Shown: one piece after another, positions 49,629-58,238 of the stretch
Position numbering within the stretch: the first letter of the stretch is position 1
How the letters are laid out: every line of letters starts with the position of its first letter
Source of the DNA: Lentzea atacamensis
GTDB taxonomy: Bacteria > Actinomycetota > Actinomycetes > Mycobacteriales > Pseudonocardiaceae
NCBI RefSeq assembly: GCF_003269295.1
Contig: NZ_QLTT01000004.1
Location: 682,001 to 746,000 of the forward strand
DNA: 64,000 nucleotides
Direction of reading: 5' to 3'
Notes under the pieces: model-generated
What the model was told of the DNA's origin: nothing
What the model saw: the letters and a program-made list of their open reading frames with translations, nothing else
The model's database searches: none
Program-made: the position numbers and the translations under genes

Positions 49629-50720
49629 CTAGAAGCGCGCGGTGTCCGGGCCGAGCCCGAACCGCACCATCGAGTACGTCTCCAGCAGTCGGCGGGACAC
49701 GATCGTGTGCTGGTTCGCGACGTGGGCGTCACGCAGACATCGTTGCAGCGCCGACGACTCGAACACGGACGTGCCGCCGCCCAGCGCGAACGCCTTCTGG
49801 GTCACCTCGGTGGCCTCGGCGGACGCGAACGTGCAGGCGAGCCGCAACCGGCCCTTGACGGCGTCCGGCACCTCCGAACCGGCCACGGCCAGCTCCCAGG
49901 CCGCGCTCAGCTCATCGGCGAGGAACGCGCGGGCGGCCGAGAGCCTGGCCTCCATCAGAGCGACGTCGATCTGGACTCCGGTCTGGTCGGCGAGGCGTTT
50001 CGACGCGTGCTGCGGAGTCTTCTCGACGGCCAGCGCCACGATCTCGTCGATCGCGCGCCGCGCGACGCCCAGGCTCACCGAGGCAACGCCGGCGGCGAGG
50101 AAGCAGAAGAACGGGAAGCGGGGGAGCGGGCCGTTGGTGCCGGGGGCTGTCACGCCCGGCAGCGCGGTCCGGCCGGCCGGGACGAAGGCGTCCGTGACGG
50201 AGAACTCGTGCGAACCGGTGGCGCGCAGGCCGGAGACGTACCAGGTGTCGTGGATCGTCACGTCCGAACGCGGGTACACGGCGAGACGCGGGCCGTCTGG
50301 CGTGAGGCTTCCGCCGATGACCCACTGACTGTGCTGGACCGCACTGCCCCAGCCCCATCGGCCGGACACGCGGTAGCCGCCGTCCGCGGGCTCACCACGT
50401 CCGATCGGTGCGGCGGTGCCCGCGATCAGCGCGCGCGGATCGCCGAAGATCTCGTCCGCGGCGGCCACCGGCAGGAACCAGGCGAGTGACGACGAGATGG
50501 TGGTCGTCATCACGGTCCAGCCCGTCGAGGCGTCCGAGCACGACAGGTTCTGGATCTCCCGGCTCCACTCGGGCAGGCCGAGTTCGAGGCCTCCGTGGCG
50601 CTCCGGCAGGAGCATCCGGTGCAGACCGTGGTCGACCAGTGCGGTCACCACCGGCTCGGTGAGGGCGCGCTGCTGCTCGGCCAGCGGTGCTTCGGAGCGG
50701 ATCAGGGCGTGGAGATCCAT
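49629..50720 (-). CDS. Acyl-CoA dehydrogenase-fold flavoprotein (HsaA/HpaB-like)
   Basis: 363 residues. The fold of acyl-CoA dehydrogenases is clear: LPERHGGLELGLPEWSREIQ, DASTGWTVMTTTISSSLAWF, GYRVSGRWGWGSAVQHSQWV (middle beta domain) and C-terminal helices with FALGGGTSVFESSALQRCLRD AHV-type flavin contacts. The catalytic Glu of true dehydrogenases is not apparent, and the sequence resembles the class D flavin-dependent monooxygenase branch. Substrate unknown. It lies 15 bp after the end of the thyA start region and 22 bp downstream of the MarR gene on the same strand. Confidence 0.8.
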   Translation of the reverse strand: MDLHALIRSEAPLAEQQRALTEPVVTALVDHGLHRMLLPERHGGLELGLPEWSREIQNLSCSDASTGWTVMTTTISSSLAWFLPVAAADEIFGDPRALIAGTAAPIGRGEPADGGYRVSGRWGWGSAVQHSQWVIGGSLTPDGPRLAVYPRSDVTIHDTWYVSGLRATGSHEFSVTDAFVPAGRTALPGVTAPGTNGPLPRFPFFCFLAAGVASVSLGVARRAIDEIVALAVEKTPQHASKRLADQTGVQIDVALMEARLSAARAFLADELSAAWELAVAGSEVPDAVKGRLRLACTFASAEATEVTQKAFALGGGTSVFESSALQRCLRDAHVANQHTIVSRRLLETYSMVRFGLGPDTARF

Positions 50721-50742
50721 GCGGGCGATCCTGCCGGGCGGG

Positions 50743-51180
50743 CTACAGCTTGGCGAGCGCCTCGACGAGCGGCTTGAGCTCCGGGATGCCCTCGGCCTCC
50801 TCCAGCGACGCCGCCAGGGCCTGGTCGTGAGTGGGACGGGCGAGGGCGAGCAGTTCGTGGCCCTTCTCGGTGACCTCGGTGTAGATGCCGCGGCGATCCG
50901 TCGGGCAGAGGTAGCGGGCGAGCAGGCCGCGGTCTTCCAGGCGCGTGACCAGGCGCGTCGTGGCCGACTGGCTGAGCACCACGGCGTTGGAAAGCTGGTT
51001 CATCCGGAGGTGGAAGCCGTCCTGGCGGTTGAGGACGTCGAGAACGGTGTACTCGCTGACGGAGAGTTCGTGCGCCTTCTGCAGGGCTCTCTCGAGGCGG
51101 TCCTCGATGCGCGCGTGCAACGCCGCGAGCGTGCGCCAGCCCTGAGCGCGCGCCTGGACGGCGTCGTCGTCCAGTGACAT
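50743..51180 (-). CDS. MarR-family regulator
   Basis: 145 residues, ATG MSLDDDAVQ after AGAAGG. A winged HTH is seen in LSVSEYTVLDVLNRQDGFHL and MNQLSNAVVLSQSATTRLVT, then LEDRGLLARYLCPTDRRGIY, the usual DRR wing. It likely represses the flavoprotein downstream and/or the divergent SDR-AKR pair. A palindrome, GCAA-CTA-TTGC, sits in the shared 83-bp control region. Confidence 0.92.
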   Translation of the reverse strand: MSLDDDAVQARAQGWRTLAALHARIEDRLERALQKAHELSVSEYTVLDVLNRQDGFHLRMNQLSNAVVLSQSATTRLVTRLEDRGLLARYLCPTDRRGIYTEVTEKGHELLALARPTHDQALAASLEEAEGIPELKPLVEALAKL

Positions 51181-51210
51181 AGGTCAACCCTTCTCGAATA
51201 GACAGCGTCT

Positions 51211-51221
51211 GCAACTATTGC
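51211..51221. promoter_or_regulatory. Candidate MarR operator in a divergent promoter
   Basis: GCAACTATTGC is a 4-bp inverted repeat around CTA, located between the MarR and SDR starts. TATTGCGTACGCT nearby also holds a GTAC-centred symmetry. Position is the main support. Confidence 0.35.
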
Positions 51222-51263
51222 GTACGCTCGTTATCGTCCTCAACAAGTCTACCGGGGAGAGAC

Positions 51264-52028
51264 ATGGATCTGTCTGGACGCACGGCGCTTGTGACGGGCT
51301 CCACCTCCGGCATCGGCTTCGCGACGGCGGAGGCGCTGCTCAAGGCGGGTGCGAAGGTCTTCGTCACCGGCCGCGGCGAGGAGCGGGTGGCGGAAGCCGT
51401 CGGCAAGCTCAGCGGCCACGGTGACGTGCGCGGCGTCGCGGCGGACATCGCGACCGCCGAGGGCGCCGCGGACCTGATCGAGCAGGTGCCGGACGTCGAC
51501 GTGCTCGTCAACAACATGGGCATCTACGGCGCGCAGCCGGTGTTCGAGATCGACGACGCCGAATGGCAGCGGTTCTTCGACACCAACGTCATGTCCGGCG
51601 TGCGGCTCTCGCGGCATTACACGCCGCGCATGGTCGAGCGCGGCTGGGGCCGGGTGATCTTCGTGAGCAGCGAGTCGTCCGTCTTCACGCCCACCGAGAT
51701 GGTCCATTACGGCATGACGAAGACCGCACAGCTCGCGATCTCGCGAGGCATGGCGCAGGCCGTGAAGGGCACCGGCGTCACGGTGAACTCGGTGCTGCCC
51801 GGCCCGACTCTCACGCCGGGCGTCGAGGAGTTCATCCGCGACCGCGTCGGCGACGGCGGCGAGGCGGAGTTCGTCCGCACCGAACGCCCGACGTTGTTGC
51901 TGGGCCGCCTGATCCGCCCGCACGAGGTCGCGAACCTCATCACCTACGTCGCGTCGGACCTGTCGTCCGCGACGACCGGAGCCGCGTTGCGCGTCGACGG
52001 CGGCACCGCACCGACGCTGATCCCGTAA
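51264..52028 (+). CDS. Short-chain dehydrogenase/reductase
   Basis: 254 residues, ATG after GGGGAGAGAC. Classical SDR motifs: TGSTSGIG (NAD(P) site), NNMGIYG, catalytic Ser in FVSSESS and YGMTK, and a C-terminal DGGTAPTL. It probably reduces or oxidises a small carbonyl or alcohol with NADPH. It is followed after 22 bp by the aldo-keto reductase gene and faces the MarR gene, suggesting a regulated carbonyl-stress or catabolic unit. Confidence 0.92.
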   Translation: MDLSGRTALVTGSTSGIGFATAEALLKAGAKVFVTGRGEERVAEAVGKLSGHGDVRGVAADIATAEGAADLIEQVPDVDVLVNNMGIYGAQPVFEIDDAEWQRFFDTNVMSGVRLSRHYTPRMVERGWGRVIFVSSESSVFTPTEMVHYGMTKTAQLAISRGMAQAVKGTGVTVNSVLPGPTLTPGVEEFIRDRVGDGGEAEFVRTERPTLLLGRLIRPHEVANLITYVASDLSSATTGAALRVDGGTAPTLIP

Positions 52029-52050
52029 GCCAGAGTAAGGAAGATCGCTT

Positions 52051-52875
52051 GTGAACATCGTGAAGCTCAACAACGGCGTCGAGATGCCCCAGCTCGGTTT
52101 CGGTGTCTGGCAGGTGCCGGACGCCGAGGCCACGACCGCCGTCGCGGAGGCGCTGAAGGCCGGCTACCGCAGCATCGACACCGCCGCCGCCTACGGCAAC
52201 GAGGGCGGCACCGGTGAGGCCATCGCGCGGTCCGGTGTGGACCGTGACGAGGTCTTCGTCACCACCAAGCTGTGGAACTCCGATCACGGGCACGACGCCA
52301 CGCTGCGCGCGTTCGACGAGTCGGTGAAGAAGCTCGGGCTCGACGTGCTCGACCTCTACCTGATCCACTGGCCGATGCCCGCCCGTGACCTGTACGTGGA
52401 GACCTGGAAGGCGTTCGTGCAGCTGCAGAAGGAGGGCCGGGTCCGCGCGATCGGCGTCTCGAACTTCCAGCCAGCGCACCTGCGCCGCCTGATCGACGAG
52501 ACCGGTGTGGTGCCCGCGGTCAACCAGATCGAGCTGCACCCGTACCTGCAGCAGGCCGAACTGCGCGAGTTCCACGCGAAGCACGGCATCCGGACCGAGG
52601 CCTGGTCGCCGCTCGGCCAGGGCGGTGAGCTGCTCGCCGACCCGGTCGTCACCGAGATCGCGGCACGCCACAGCCGTTCAGCGGCGCAGGTCGTGCTGCG
52701 CTGGCACCTGCAGCTCGGCAACGTCGTGATCCCGAAGTCCGTGACGCCGTCCCGCATCCGGGAGAACATCGCGGTGTTCGACTTCGAGCTGTCGGACGAG
52801 GAGATGGCCGCACTGTCCACTCTCGACCGCGGCGGCCGCATGGGGCCGAACCCGGACGAGTTCAACGAAGCCTGA
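52051..52875 (+). CDS. Aldo/keto reductase
   Basis: 274 residues from a GTG preceded by AAGGAAG. The AKR tetrad is visible: Asp and Tyr in SIDTAAAYGNE, Lys in VTTKLWN, His in LIHWPMP. Other family blocks are IGVSNFQPAHLRRLI, VNQIELHPYLQQ and the NADPH-binding VIPKSVTPSRIRENI. It likely reduces aldehydes. It is second in the SDR-AKR unit and ends at a strong terminator. Confidence 0.94.
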   Translation: MNIVKLNNGVEMPQLGFGVWQVPDAEATTAVAEALKAGYRSIDTAAAYGNEGGTGEAIARSGVDRDEVFVTTKLWNSDHGHDATLRAFDESVKKLGLDVLDLYLIHWPMPARDLYVETWKAFVQLQKEGRVRAIGVSNFQPAHLRRLIDETGVVPAVNQIELHPYLQQAELREFHAKHGIRTEAWSPLGQGGELLADPVVTEIAARHSRSAAQVVLRWHLQLGNVVIPKSVTPSRIRENIAVFDFELSDEEMAALSTLDRGGRMGPNPDEFNEA

Positions 52876-52883
52876 CGGAAGTA

Positions 52884-52921
52884 CGAAGCCCCGGACCGCA
52901 TGCTCGCGGTCCGGGGCTTCG
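52884..52921. terminator. 16-bp hairpin terminator
   Basis: A perfect stem, GAAGCCCCGGACCGC with GCGGTCCGGGGCTTC plus one further C-G pair, around a 6-nt loop, starts 9 bp after the aldo-keto reductase stop and lies before the convergent ABC permease stop, so it can serve both. Confidence 0.9.
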
Positions 52922-52946
52922 CCGGCAACGGGCCTGCCTCCTGCTC

Positions 52947-54275
52947 CTAGGCCCGCATGACTGTGGCGATCGGGATGCGCGCCGCCCGGATCGCCGGGAT
53001 GAGACCCCCCAGCACACCCGCGACGAGACCCGCGATCACCCCCGCGACGCCCGCCTCCCACGGGAAGGCGGTGCCCTGCAACGACGGGAAGCGGCTGCCG
53101 AACATCATCAGCGCGATCTGCAGACCCGCCACACCCGCGCCGATCGCCAGCGCCGCGGTCAGCAGACCGGTCAGCAACGTCTCGGCGAGCACGATGCCCG
53201 CGAGCAGCATGCGGGACATGCCCACCGCGCGGCGCAGCGCGAACTCCTCGACGCGTTCGCCGACCGTGGCGAGACCGACGTTGAGGATGCCCGCGACGCC
53301 GATCAGCAGCACCAGGAACGCCATGCCGAGGAAGATCAGCCGCATGATCTTCAGCTGGGACTCCATGCGCTCCTTGGAGTTCACCGCGCGGAAGTGGAGC
53401 TGGCTCTGGTCGACGCCGGCCCCGACGAGCTTGGCCTTCAGCAGCTGCTGAAGGTCGTCGGAACCGGGCTGCAGGTACACCTCGAGGCCGGTGCCGCCGC
53501 CGCCGTACCGGTTGGCGTTGTTGGTTTCCGTCGCGGTCGGCATCCACGTGCGCAGCTCGTCGAGGCGCAGGTAGACGCGTGGCTGCATGTTGCCGTCCTG
53601 CACCACGCCGACGATCTGCGGTGTCACGTGGTGGGTGGCGCCCTCGATCATCATCTCGCCGGGGACGCGGTACTGCTGCAGACCCTTGGCGGCTTCCTCG
53701 TTCAGCACGATCCGGGGTGCGAGGGACGGCGCCGAGGTGAAGTCGAGCCAGCTGCCGGAGACGGGGCGGAACGGCTTGAACGGGCGGATGTCGCCGGTCA
53801 GCGCGACCATGCTGACCTCGATCGCCTGGCCGTCCGGCTTCTTCTCCTGCGGCTTCTGCTCGTGGCACACGCCGCCGACGTCGCAGATCATCGACGGACC
53901 GCCGTAGCTGCCGCCCTGGTTCGCGTACTCGAACGGCATGCCGCCCTCGTTGATCGGCCGCACACCCGGCTCACCGATGACCGCCTTCGAACTGATCATC
54001 GCCACCGCGTCGGTGCGGCCCTTGAACGTCGCCTCCACGATCCCCGGCGCACCCTTCTCACCGGGGATGTAACCCGTGACCGTGCCGTCCTTGCCCTCCT
54101 GGAGCTCGACGTCGGTGAGCATCGCGCGTTCGGCGATCTCGGAACCCGCCTGCACGGCCACGATCGCGAGGACGCCGAGGAACAGCGACACCATCGACAG
54201 GAACGTGCGCAGCTTGCGGGCGCGGATGCCCTGTCCGCCGATGACCAGGGCGGACCGCAGCTTGCCGGAGAACAT
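52947..54275 (-). CDS. MacB/FtsX-type ABC transporter permease
   Basis: 442 residues. One N-terminal helix (RTFLSMVSLFLGVLAIVAVQ), a large extracellular domain (about 45-300) and three C-terminal helices of the FtsX permease core (LIFLGMAFLVLLIGVAGILN, GIVLAETLLTGLLTAALAI, GVAGVIAGLVAGVLGGLIPA). EEFALRRAVGMSR is the usual cytoplasmic coupling segment. It forms a tripartite exporter with the upstream ATPase and lipoprotein adaptor; in Gram-positives such systems export peptides or sense envelope stress. Start ATG shares a base with the ATPase stop (TGATG). Confidence 0.92.
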   Translation of the reverse strand: MFSGKLRSALVIGGQGIRARKLRTFLSMVSLFLGVLAIVAVQAGSEIAERAMLTDVELQEGKDGTVTGYIPGEKGAPGIVEATFKGRTDAVAMISSKAVIGEPGVRPINEGGMPFEYANQGGSYGGPSMICDVGGVCHEQKPQEKKPDGQAIEVSMVALTGDIRPFKPFRPVSGSWLDFTSAPSLAPRIVLNEEAAKGLQQYRVPGEMMIEGATHHVTPQIVGVVQDGNMQPRVYLRLDELRTWMPTATETNNANRYGGGGTGLEVYLQPGSDDLQQLLKAKLVGAGVDQSQLHFRAVNSKERMESQLKIMRLIFLGMAFLVLLIGVAGILNVGLATVGERVEEFALRRAVGMSRMLLAGIVLAETLLTGLLTAALAIGAGVAGLQIALMMFGSRFPSLQGTAFPWEAGVAGVIAGLVAGVLGGLIPAIRAARIPIATVMRA

Positions 54276-54976
54276 CAGTTGAACCGCCCGTCGCGCAGCT
54301 CCAGCACGCGGCCCATCTTGCGCGCGTGGTCGTGGTCGTGCGTGACCAGCACGAGGCCGCAGCCCTGCCTGGTCGTGTTGAGCAGCACCTCGACGACGAG
54401 GTTGCCGGTCTCGGTGTCGAGCGCGCCTGTCGGCTCGTCGGCGAGGATCACGCGCGGCTGCCGCACGAGCGCGCGGGCGATCGCCACGCGCTGCTGCTCA
54501 CCACCGGAGAGCCTGGAGGGCTTGGACTTCGCGAGGTGCGCGATGCCGACCTGCTCCAACGCCTCCATGACCTGCTGCTTGCGCTTGCGGCGCGACGACC
54601 AGCCTTGGCCGTTCACCAGCGCCATCGCCACGTTCTGCGCCGCGGTGAGGTGCTTGAGCAGGAAGAACCGCTGGAACACGAACCCGAACTCCGCGCTGCG
54701 CAACGCCGCGGCCTTGCGCTCGGGCAGCTTCGTGATGTCGTTGCCGTGCAGGAGGTACTGACCTTCGTCGGCGCGGTCGAAGAGACCGATGAGGCTCAGC
54801 AGCGTCGACTTGCCGGAGCCGGAACGGCCGAGGATCGCCACGCTCTGTCCTGGATGGACGGTGAGGTCCACACCGGACAGGATCGTGCGGGGTTCCTCTT
54901 GGCCCTTCAGCACTTTCGTGATGCCGTTGAGCTGCAGCAGCGGTGCCTGAACCTGGATCACGGGCGCCGTCATCAC
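54275..54976 (-). CDS. ABC transporter ATP-binding protein (MacB/LolD type)
   Basis: 233 residues. Walker A GRSGSGKST, Q-loop VFQRFFLLKHLTA, signature LSGGEQQR, Walker B RVILADEPTGALD and the H-switch VTHDHD are all present. The start is the GTG at 54976 (or ATG at 54973), overlapping the adaptor stop, so the three genes adaptor-ATPase-permease are coupled in order. Confidence 0.95.
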   Translation of the reverse strand: MMTAPVIQVQAPLLQLNGITKVLKGQEEPRTILSGVDLTVHPGQSVAILGRSGSGKSTLLSLIGLFDRADEGQYLLHGNDITKLPERKAAALRSAEFGFVFQRFFLLKHLTAAQNVAMALVNGQGWSSRRKRKQQVMEALEQVGIAHLAKSKPSRLSGGEQQRVAIARALVRQPRVILADEPTGALDTETGNLVVEVLLNTTRQGCGLVLVTHDHDHARKMGRVLELRDGRFN

Positions 54977-55968
54977 GGTCCCGTCGGCTTCTGCTGGTCG
55001 CCGCCCTGCTGCTGGCCCTCCGGCAGGTTCGGGCCGGGCACGGCGAGCTCCTCGTCACCGGTGAGGCCGGACTTGACCTCGATGACCTTGCCGTCGGTGA
55101 GGCCGAGCGTGACGTCGGTGGTGCGGCGCGAGCCGTCGGGCTGGATCACGTCGACCTTGCCCTTGCCCTGCTGACCCGCCACTGCCTCGACCGGAACGAC
55201 CAGCGCCTGCGCCGACTTGCCGGTGGTGACCTCGATCGACGCGCTGGCGCCGTTGATCATCTGCACGTCCGCCGGTCCGGTGCACACGATGCGCAGGCCC
55301 GTGGAGGAGCTCGGCTGCTGCGGCTGTTCCGGCTGCTTGGGCTGTTCGGGCTGCTTGGGCTGGTCCGTCGGCGGGTTCTTGGTGTCCGGGGTCGGCGTGG
55401 GCTTCTCCGGGATGGTGCCCTGCGGCAGCGCGGCGATGGTGCCGAGCACGGTGCACGGGAACGGGCCGGGCCCGTTCTTGATCTGCACGGTGACGTCGGT
55501 CAGCGCGCCGCTGATCTTGTACGCCTGGGCGCCGTCGATGTCGCCCACGATCGCGTAGCCGACGTGCTTGGCCGACGCGATCGGCATGCCCGCCGTCACC
55601 GTCGCCTTGTCGTCGACGAGCCTGCCGCCGAACGTGGCACCGGCCGGGATCTCGACGTAGTTCGGTGCCCCGTCCTTCCACACCGTCGCGACCCTGGTGG
55701 GCTTGGTCGGAGTGCCGTTGGGCGCCTGCAGGTCGAAGTACCGCACCTGACCGGCGACCGGCGCGACGAGCCCGAACGTCGGGTTCATCTCGACCTTGCC
55801 GGAGATGCTGAGCTTGGTGGTGAGGTCCTGCCTGGTCGGCTTGACCTTGGTCATCGTCGTGCCGCGCGGCGCCAGCTCCGGGTTGGTCTTCTCCGGACCT
55901 GACGGACTGCACGCCGCCACGGCGACCGTGACCAGCGCGCACAGCGGCGCGAGAACGATTTTGCGCAC
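54973..55968 (-). CDS. Lipoprotein periplasmic-adaptor-like (MFP) component
   Basis: 331 residues from the GTG at 55968, with GGGGGA 5 bp upstream. The lipobox VAAC anchors it outside the membrane. The middle has KLSISGKVEMNPTFGLVAPV, VEIPAGATFGGRLVDDKATV and the C-terminal VVPVEAVAGQQGKGKVDVIQ, GLTDGKVIEVKSGLTGDEEL of HlyD/MacA-type adaptors. Between the lipoyl and beta-barrel parts lies a repeated Lys/Gln/Glu/Pro segment (PKQPEQPKQPEQPQQP), an elongated spacer. It likely gates the ABC permease encoded downstream. Confidence 0.88.
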   Translation of the reverse strand: MRKIVLAPLCALVTVAVAACSPSGPEKTNPELAPRGTTMTKVKPTRQDLTTKLSISGKVEMNPTFGLVAPVAGQVRYFDLQAPNGTPTKPTRVATVWKDGAPNYVEIPAGATFGGRLVDDKATVTAGMPIASAKHVGYAIVGDIDGAQAYKISGALTDVTVQIKNGPGPFPCTVLGTIAALPQGTIPEKPTPTPDTKNPPTDQPKQPEQPKQPEQPQQPSSSTGLRIVCTGPADVQMINGASASIEVTTGKSAQALVVPVEAVAGQQGKGKVDVIQPDGSRRTTDVTLGLTDGKVIEVKSGLTGDEELAVPGPNLPEGQQQGGDQQKPTGP

Positions 55969-56107
55969 GAATGTCCCCCATGTCGTTTCGACCAACCTAC
56001 CGATAAGGACACCCGAAGAGACGGGGAGGTTGCATCGGACTTTCGGCCGATGTCGCATCGACCTGGTGGCCACGGGTATCCGGGTGTTGACCGGAAGGAG
56101 AGGACCT

Positions 56108-56902
56108 GTGAATGCGCTTGCCGTGGTGACCGGTGCGTCGAGTGGAATAGGTTACGAGCTCGCGAAAGTTTTCGCGGACAACGGCTTCGACGTGGTGGTC
56201 GTGGCTGAGGACGGAAGGATCGACGAGGCGGCCGCGCAACTGAGGCTGCGCAGTGGCGGTGTGCACGTCGAACCGGTGATCGCCGACCTGCGGTCCTTCG
56301 AGGGCGTGGAGTCGCTCGTCGCGCGTGTTCGCGTGATGGGACGCCCGGTCGACGTGCTCGCGGTGAACGCGGGCGTCGGCGTCGGCGGTGACTTCCTGCG
56401 CGACACCTCGCTCGGCGACAACCTGGAGATCGTGGACCTGAACGTGCGCTCGGCCGTGCACCTGGCCCATCGGCTGATCGGCGACATGGTGGACCGCAAG
56501 GAGGGCAAGGTGCTCTTCACGTCCTCGGTGGCCGCGACCGCGCCCGGCCCGTTCCACTCGGTCTACGCGGCCTCGAAGGCGTTTCTGGCGTCGTTCGCGC
56601 AGGGGCTGAGGGAAGAGCTGCGTGATACCGGGGTCTCCGTGACGACGCTCATGCCGGGACCGACCGACACCGAGTTCTTCGACCGTGCGGGCATGCAGGA
56701 CACCAAGGTCGCCACGGGGGACAAGGACGACCCCGCGCAGGTCGCCCAGCAGGGCTTCGACGCGCTGATGAAGGGTGACGACCACGTGGTCGCGGGCTCG
56801 TTGATGAACAAGGTCCAGGCGATCGCCGGGAGGGTCGCACCGGACCCGGTGAAGGCGAAGATGATGCGCACGATGACAGAGCCTGGTTCGGCCGGCTCCT
56901 GA
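56108..56902 (+). CDS. Short-chain dehydrogenase/reductase
   Basis: 264 residues from the GTG at 56108, with AAGGAGAGG upstream. Motifs: VVTGASSGIGYELAKVFADN, NAGVGVGG, FTSSVAATAPG and YAASKAF, then PGPTDTEFFDRAGM. It belongs to the DltE/acyl-reductase-like SDR group. The substrate is unknown. It is divergent from the ABC exporter operon and followed after 16 bp by the DUF2795 gene. Confidence 0.9.
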   Translation: MNALAVVTGASSGIGYELAKVFADNGFDVVVVAEDGRIDEAAAQLRLRSGGVHVEPVIADLRSFEGVESLVARVRVMGRPVDVLAVNAGVGVGGDFLRDTSLGDNLEIVDLNVRSAVHLAHRLIGDMVDRKEGKVLFTSSVAATAPGPFHSVYAASKAFLASFAQGLREELRDTGVSVTTLMPGPTDTEFFDRAGMQDTKVATGDKDDPAQVAQQGFDALMKGDDHVVAGSLMNKVQAIAGRVAPDPVKAKMMRTMTEPGSAGS

Positions 56903-56918
56903 TGGGTACTCGCGCGCC

Positions 56919-57110
56919 ATGAGCCAATCGAATCCCATTCAGATCCAGAAGTACCTCTCCGGTGTGGACTACCCGGTGAGCAAGCGGCAGCTGCTGGAGA
57001 AGGCCCGCGACAACGGGGCCGGCCAGGACGTCCTGACCGCGCTCGAGAAGCTGCCGGAACGCGAGTACAACGGCCCGAACGGCGTCAGCGCGGAGGTTTC
57101 CGGAGCGTGA
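56919..57110 (+). CDS. DUF2795 domain protein
   Basis: 63 residues: IQIQKYLSGVDYPVSKRQLL, EKARDNGAGQDVLTALEKLP and REYNGPNGVS cover the whole DUF2795 family, a small helical domain often found in actinobacteria with stress proteins. No activity known. The stop overlaps the next GTG as GTGA. Confidence 0.9.
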   Translation: MSQSNPIQIQKYLSGVDYPVSKRQLLEKARDNGAGQDVLTALEKLPEREYNGPNGVSAEVSGA

Positions 57111-57583
57111 GGCGGATCTGGCAGGCGTACGGCGAGGGCAGGCCGCTGCCCGGCTACCTCCTCGCCATCGGCACATACGCGGCTCTGGCCGGCGTCGTAT
57201 CGGCGGTCGGGCGCCTCACGGGCGTCCGGCTGCCCGAACGGTTCTCGCTGGGCGACACGGCGCTCGTCGGTGTCGCGACGCACAAGGCGAGCCGGTTGCT
57301 CACCAAAGAGGCGGTGACGAGCCCGCTGCGGGCTCCGTTCACCCGTTATGAGGAACCGGCGGGGCACGCGGAGCTCAAGGAGTCGCCCCGGTCGGACGAT
57401 CCGGCGCGGCACGCGATCGGTGAGCTGCTCACGTGCCCGTTCTGCGCCGGCGTGTGGATCGCGAGCGGGCTCACCGCGGGTCTCGTGTTCGCGCCACGGG
57501 TCACGCGGCTGGTGGCGACGGCGCTCACGGCCGTCGCGGCGTCCGACGCGCTGAACCTCGTGTACGACAAGCTGAAGTCATGA
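57107..57583 (+). CDS. DUF1360 membrane protein
   Basis: 158 residues from a GTG coupled to the DUF2795 gene. Hydrophobic segments (GYLLAIGTYAALAGVVSAVG and a C-terminal one), THKASRLLTKEAVTSPLRAP FTRYEE-type loop and the cysteine pair HAIGELLTCPFCAGVWIAS are diagnostic of DUF1360. Family members occur near sporulation or stress genes; function unknown. Confidence 0.9.
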   Translation: MRRIWQAYGEGRPLPGYLLAIGTYAALAGVVSAVGRLTGVRLPERFSLGDTALVGVATHKASRLLTKEAVTSPLRAPFTRYEEPAGHAELKESPRSDDPARHAIGELLTCPFCAGVWIASGLTAGLVFAPRVTRLVATALTAVAASDALNLVYDKLKS

Positions 57584-58168
57584 CTCCGGCTGGTGGCGGC
57601 CGCGCCGGCTCCCGTGGTAGGCCTGCTCCCGCAGCACGGCGAGCCAGTGCGGCGCCATCTCCATCTCCGGCGGCCGGTTGAGCACGGGGTCGAACGCCAC
57701 CGGGGTCGTCACCGGCTTCTCGTGATGGAGCGTCACGTCCGCGATTCGGCGCCACTCGGCGTCCTTGCCCGACACGTGGAGCGTGAACCGGCCGGGCAGT
57801 TCGCCGTCGTCCGGCACGGCCATGAACCACAGCAGCTCGTCGCGGTACCGGTAGGGCGCCAGCGTGCCGAGCCTGGCGTCCCGCCAGTGCCGCACGAACT
57901 TCGGCAGCAAGCGCGTCCGCTGGCCGGTGCCGGTGCTGGACAGCAGCAGGTCCCAGTCACCGGACGCAGTCGGCACCCGCAACGCGAGGCCGAGCACGTC
58001 CGGTTTTCCCGGTCCGGTGCCCGCTCCCTTGGACAGGCGCGCGGTCACGGTGGCCGCTGCGGGAAACGGTTCGGTGCCGGTCAGCTCACCGGTCAGCTGG
58101 ACGCCGCGCGGATGCAGCGCGCGGTCGTTCCTCACCCGGGCGATCAGGCGGAAAACAGTGGACAGCAC
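57578..58168 (-). CDS. Conserved actinobacterial protein, catalase-like fold suspected
   Basis: 196 residues from a GTG at 58168, which lacks a strong ribosome site. It starts VFRLIARVRNDRALHPRGVQ and contains VTARLSKGAGTGPGKPDVLG, LALRVP, DLLLSSTGTGQRTRLLPKF and a long C-terminal beta region (RFTLHVSGKDAEWRRIADVT). The R-x-H-P-x-G opening and the G-x-P-D-V-L-G-x-A-x-R segment recall the substrate-free catalase-like family, but the heme tyrosine is not identifiable, so I do not assign activity. It is convergent with DUF1360 and divergent from the methyltransferase. Confidence 0.6.
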   Translation of the reverse strand: MLSTVFRLIARVRNDRALHPRGVQLTGELTGTEPFPAAATVTARLSKGAGTGPGKPDVLGLALRVPTASGDWDLLLSSTGTGQRTRLLPKFVRHWRDARLGTLAPYRYRDELLWFMAVPDDGELPGRFTLHVSGKDAEWRRIADVTLHHEKPVTTPVAFDPVLNRPPEMEMAPHWLAVLREQAYHGSRRGRHQPES

Positions 58169-58238
58169 ATCCCGGTGTACCCGTGGGAAACACCGGGAAA
58201 CGCGGTGTTTCAAGGTCCTACCACGAGCCGATTCCCGG

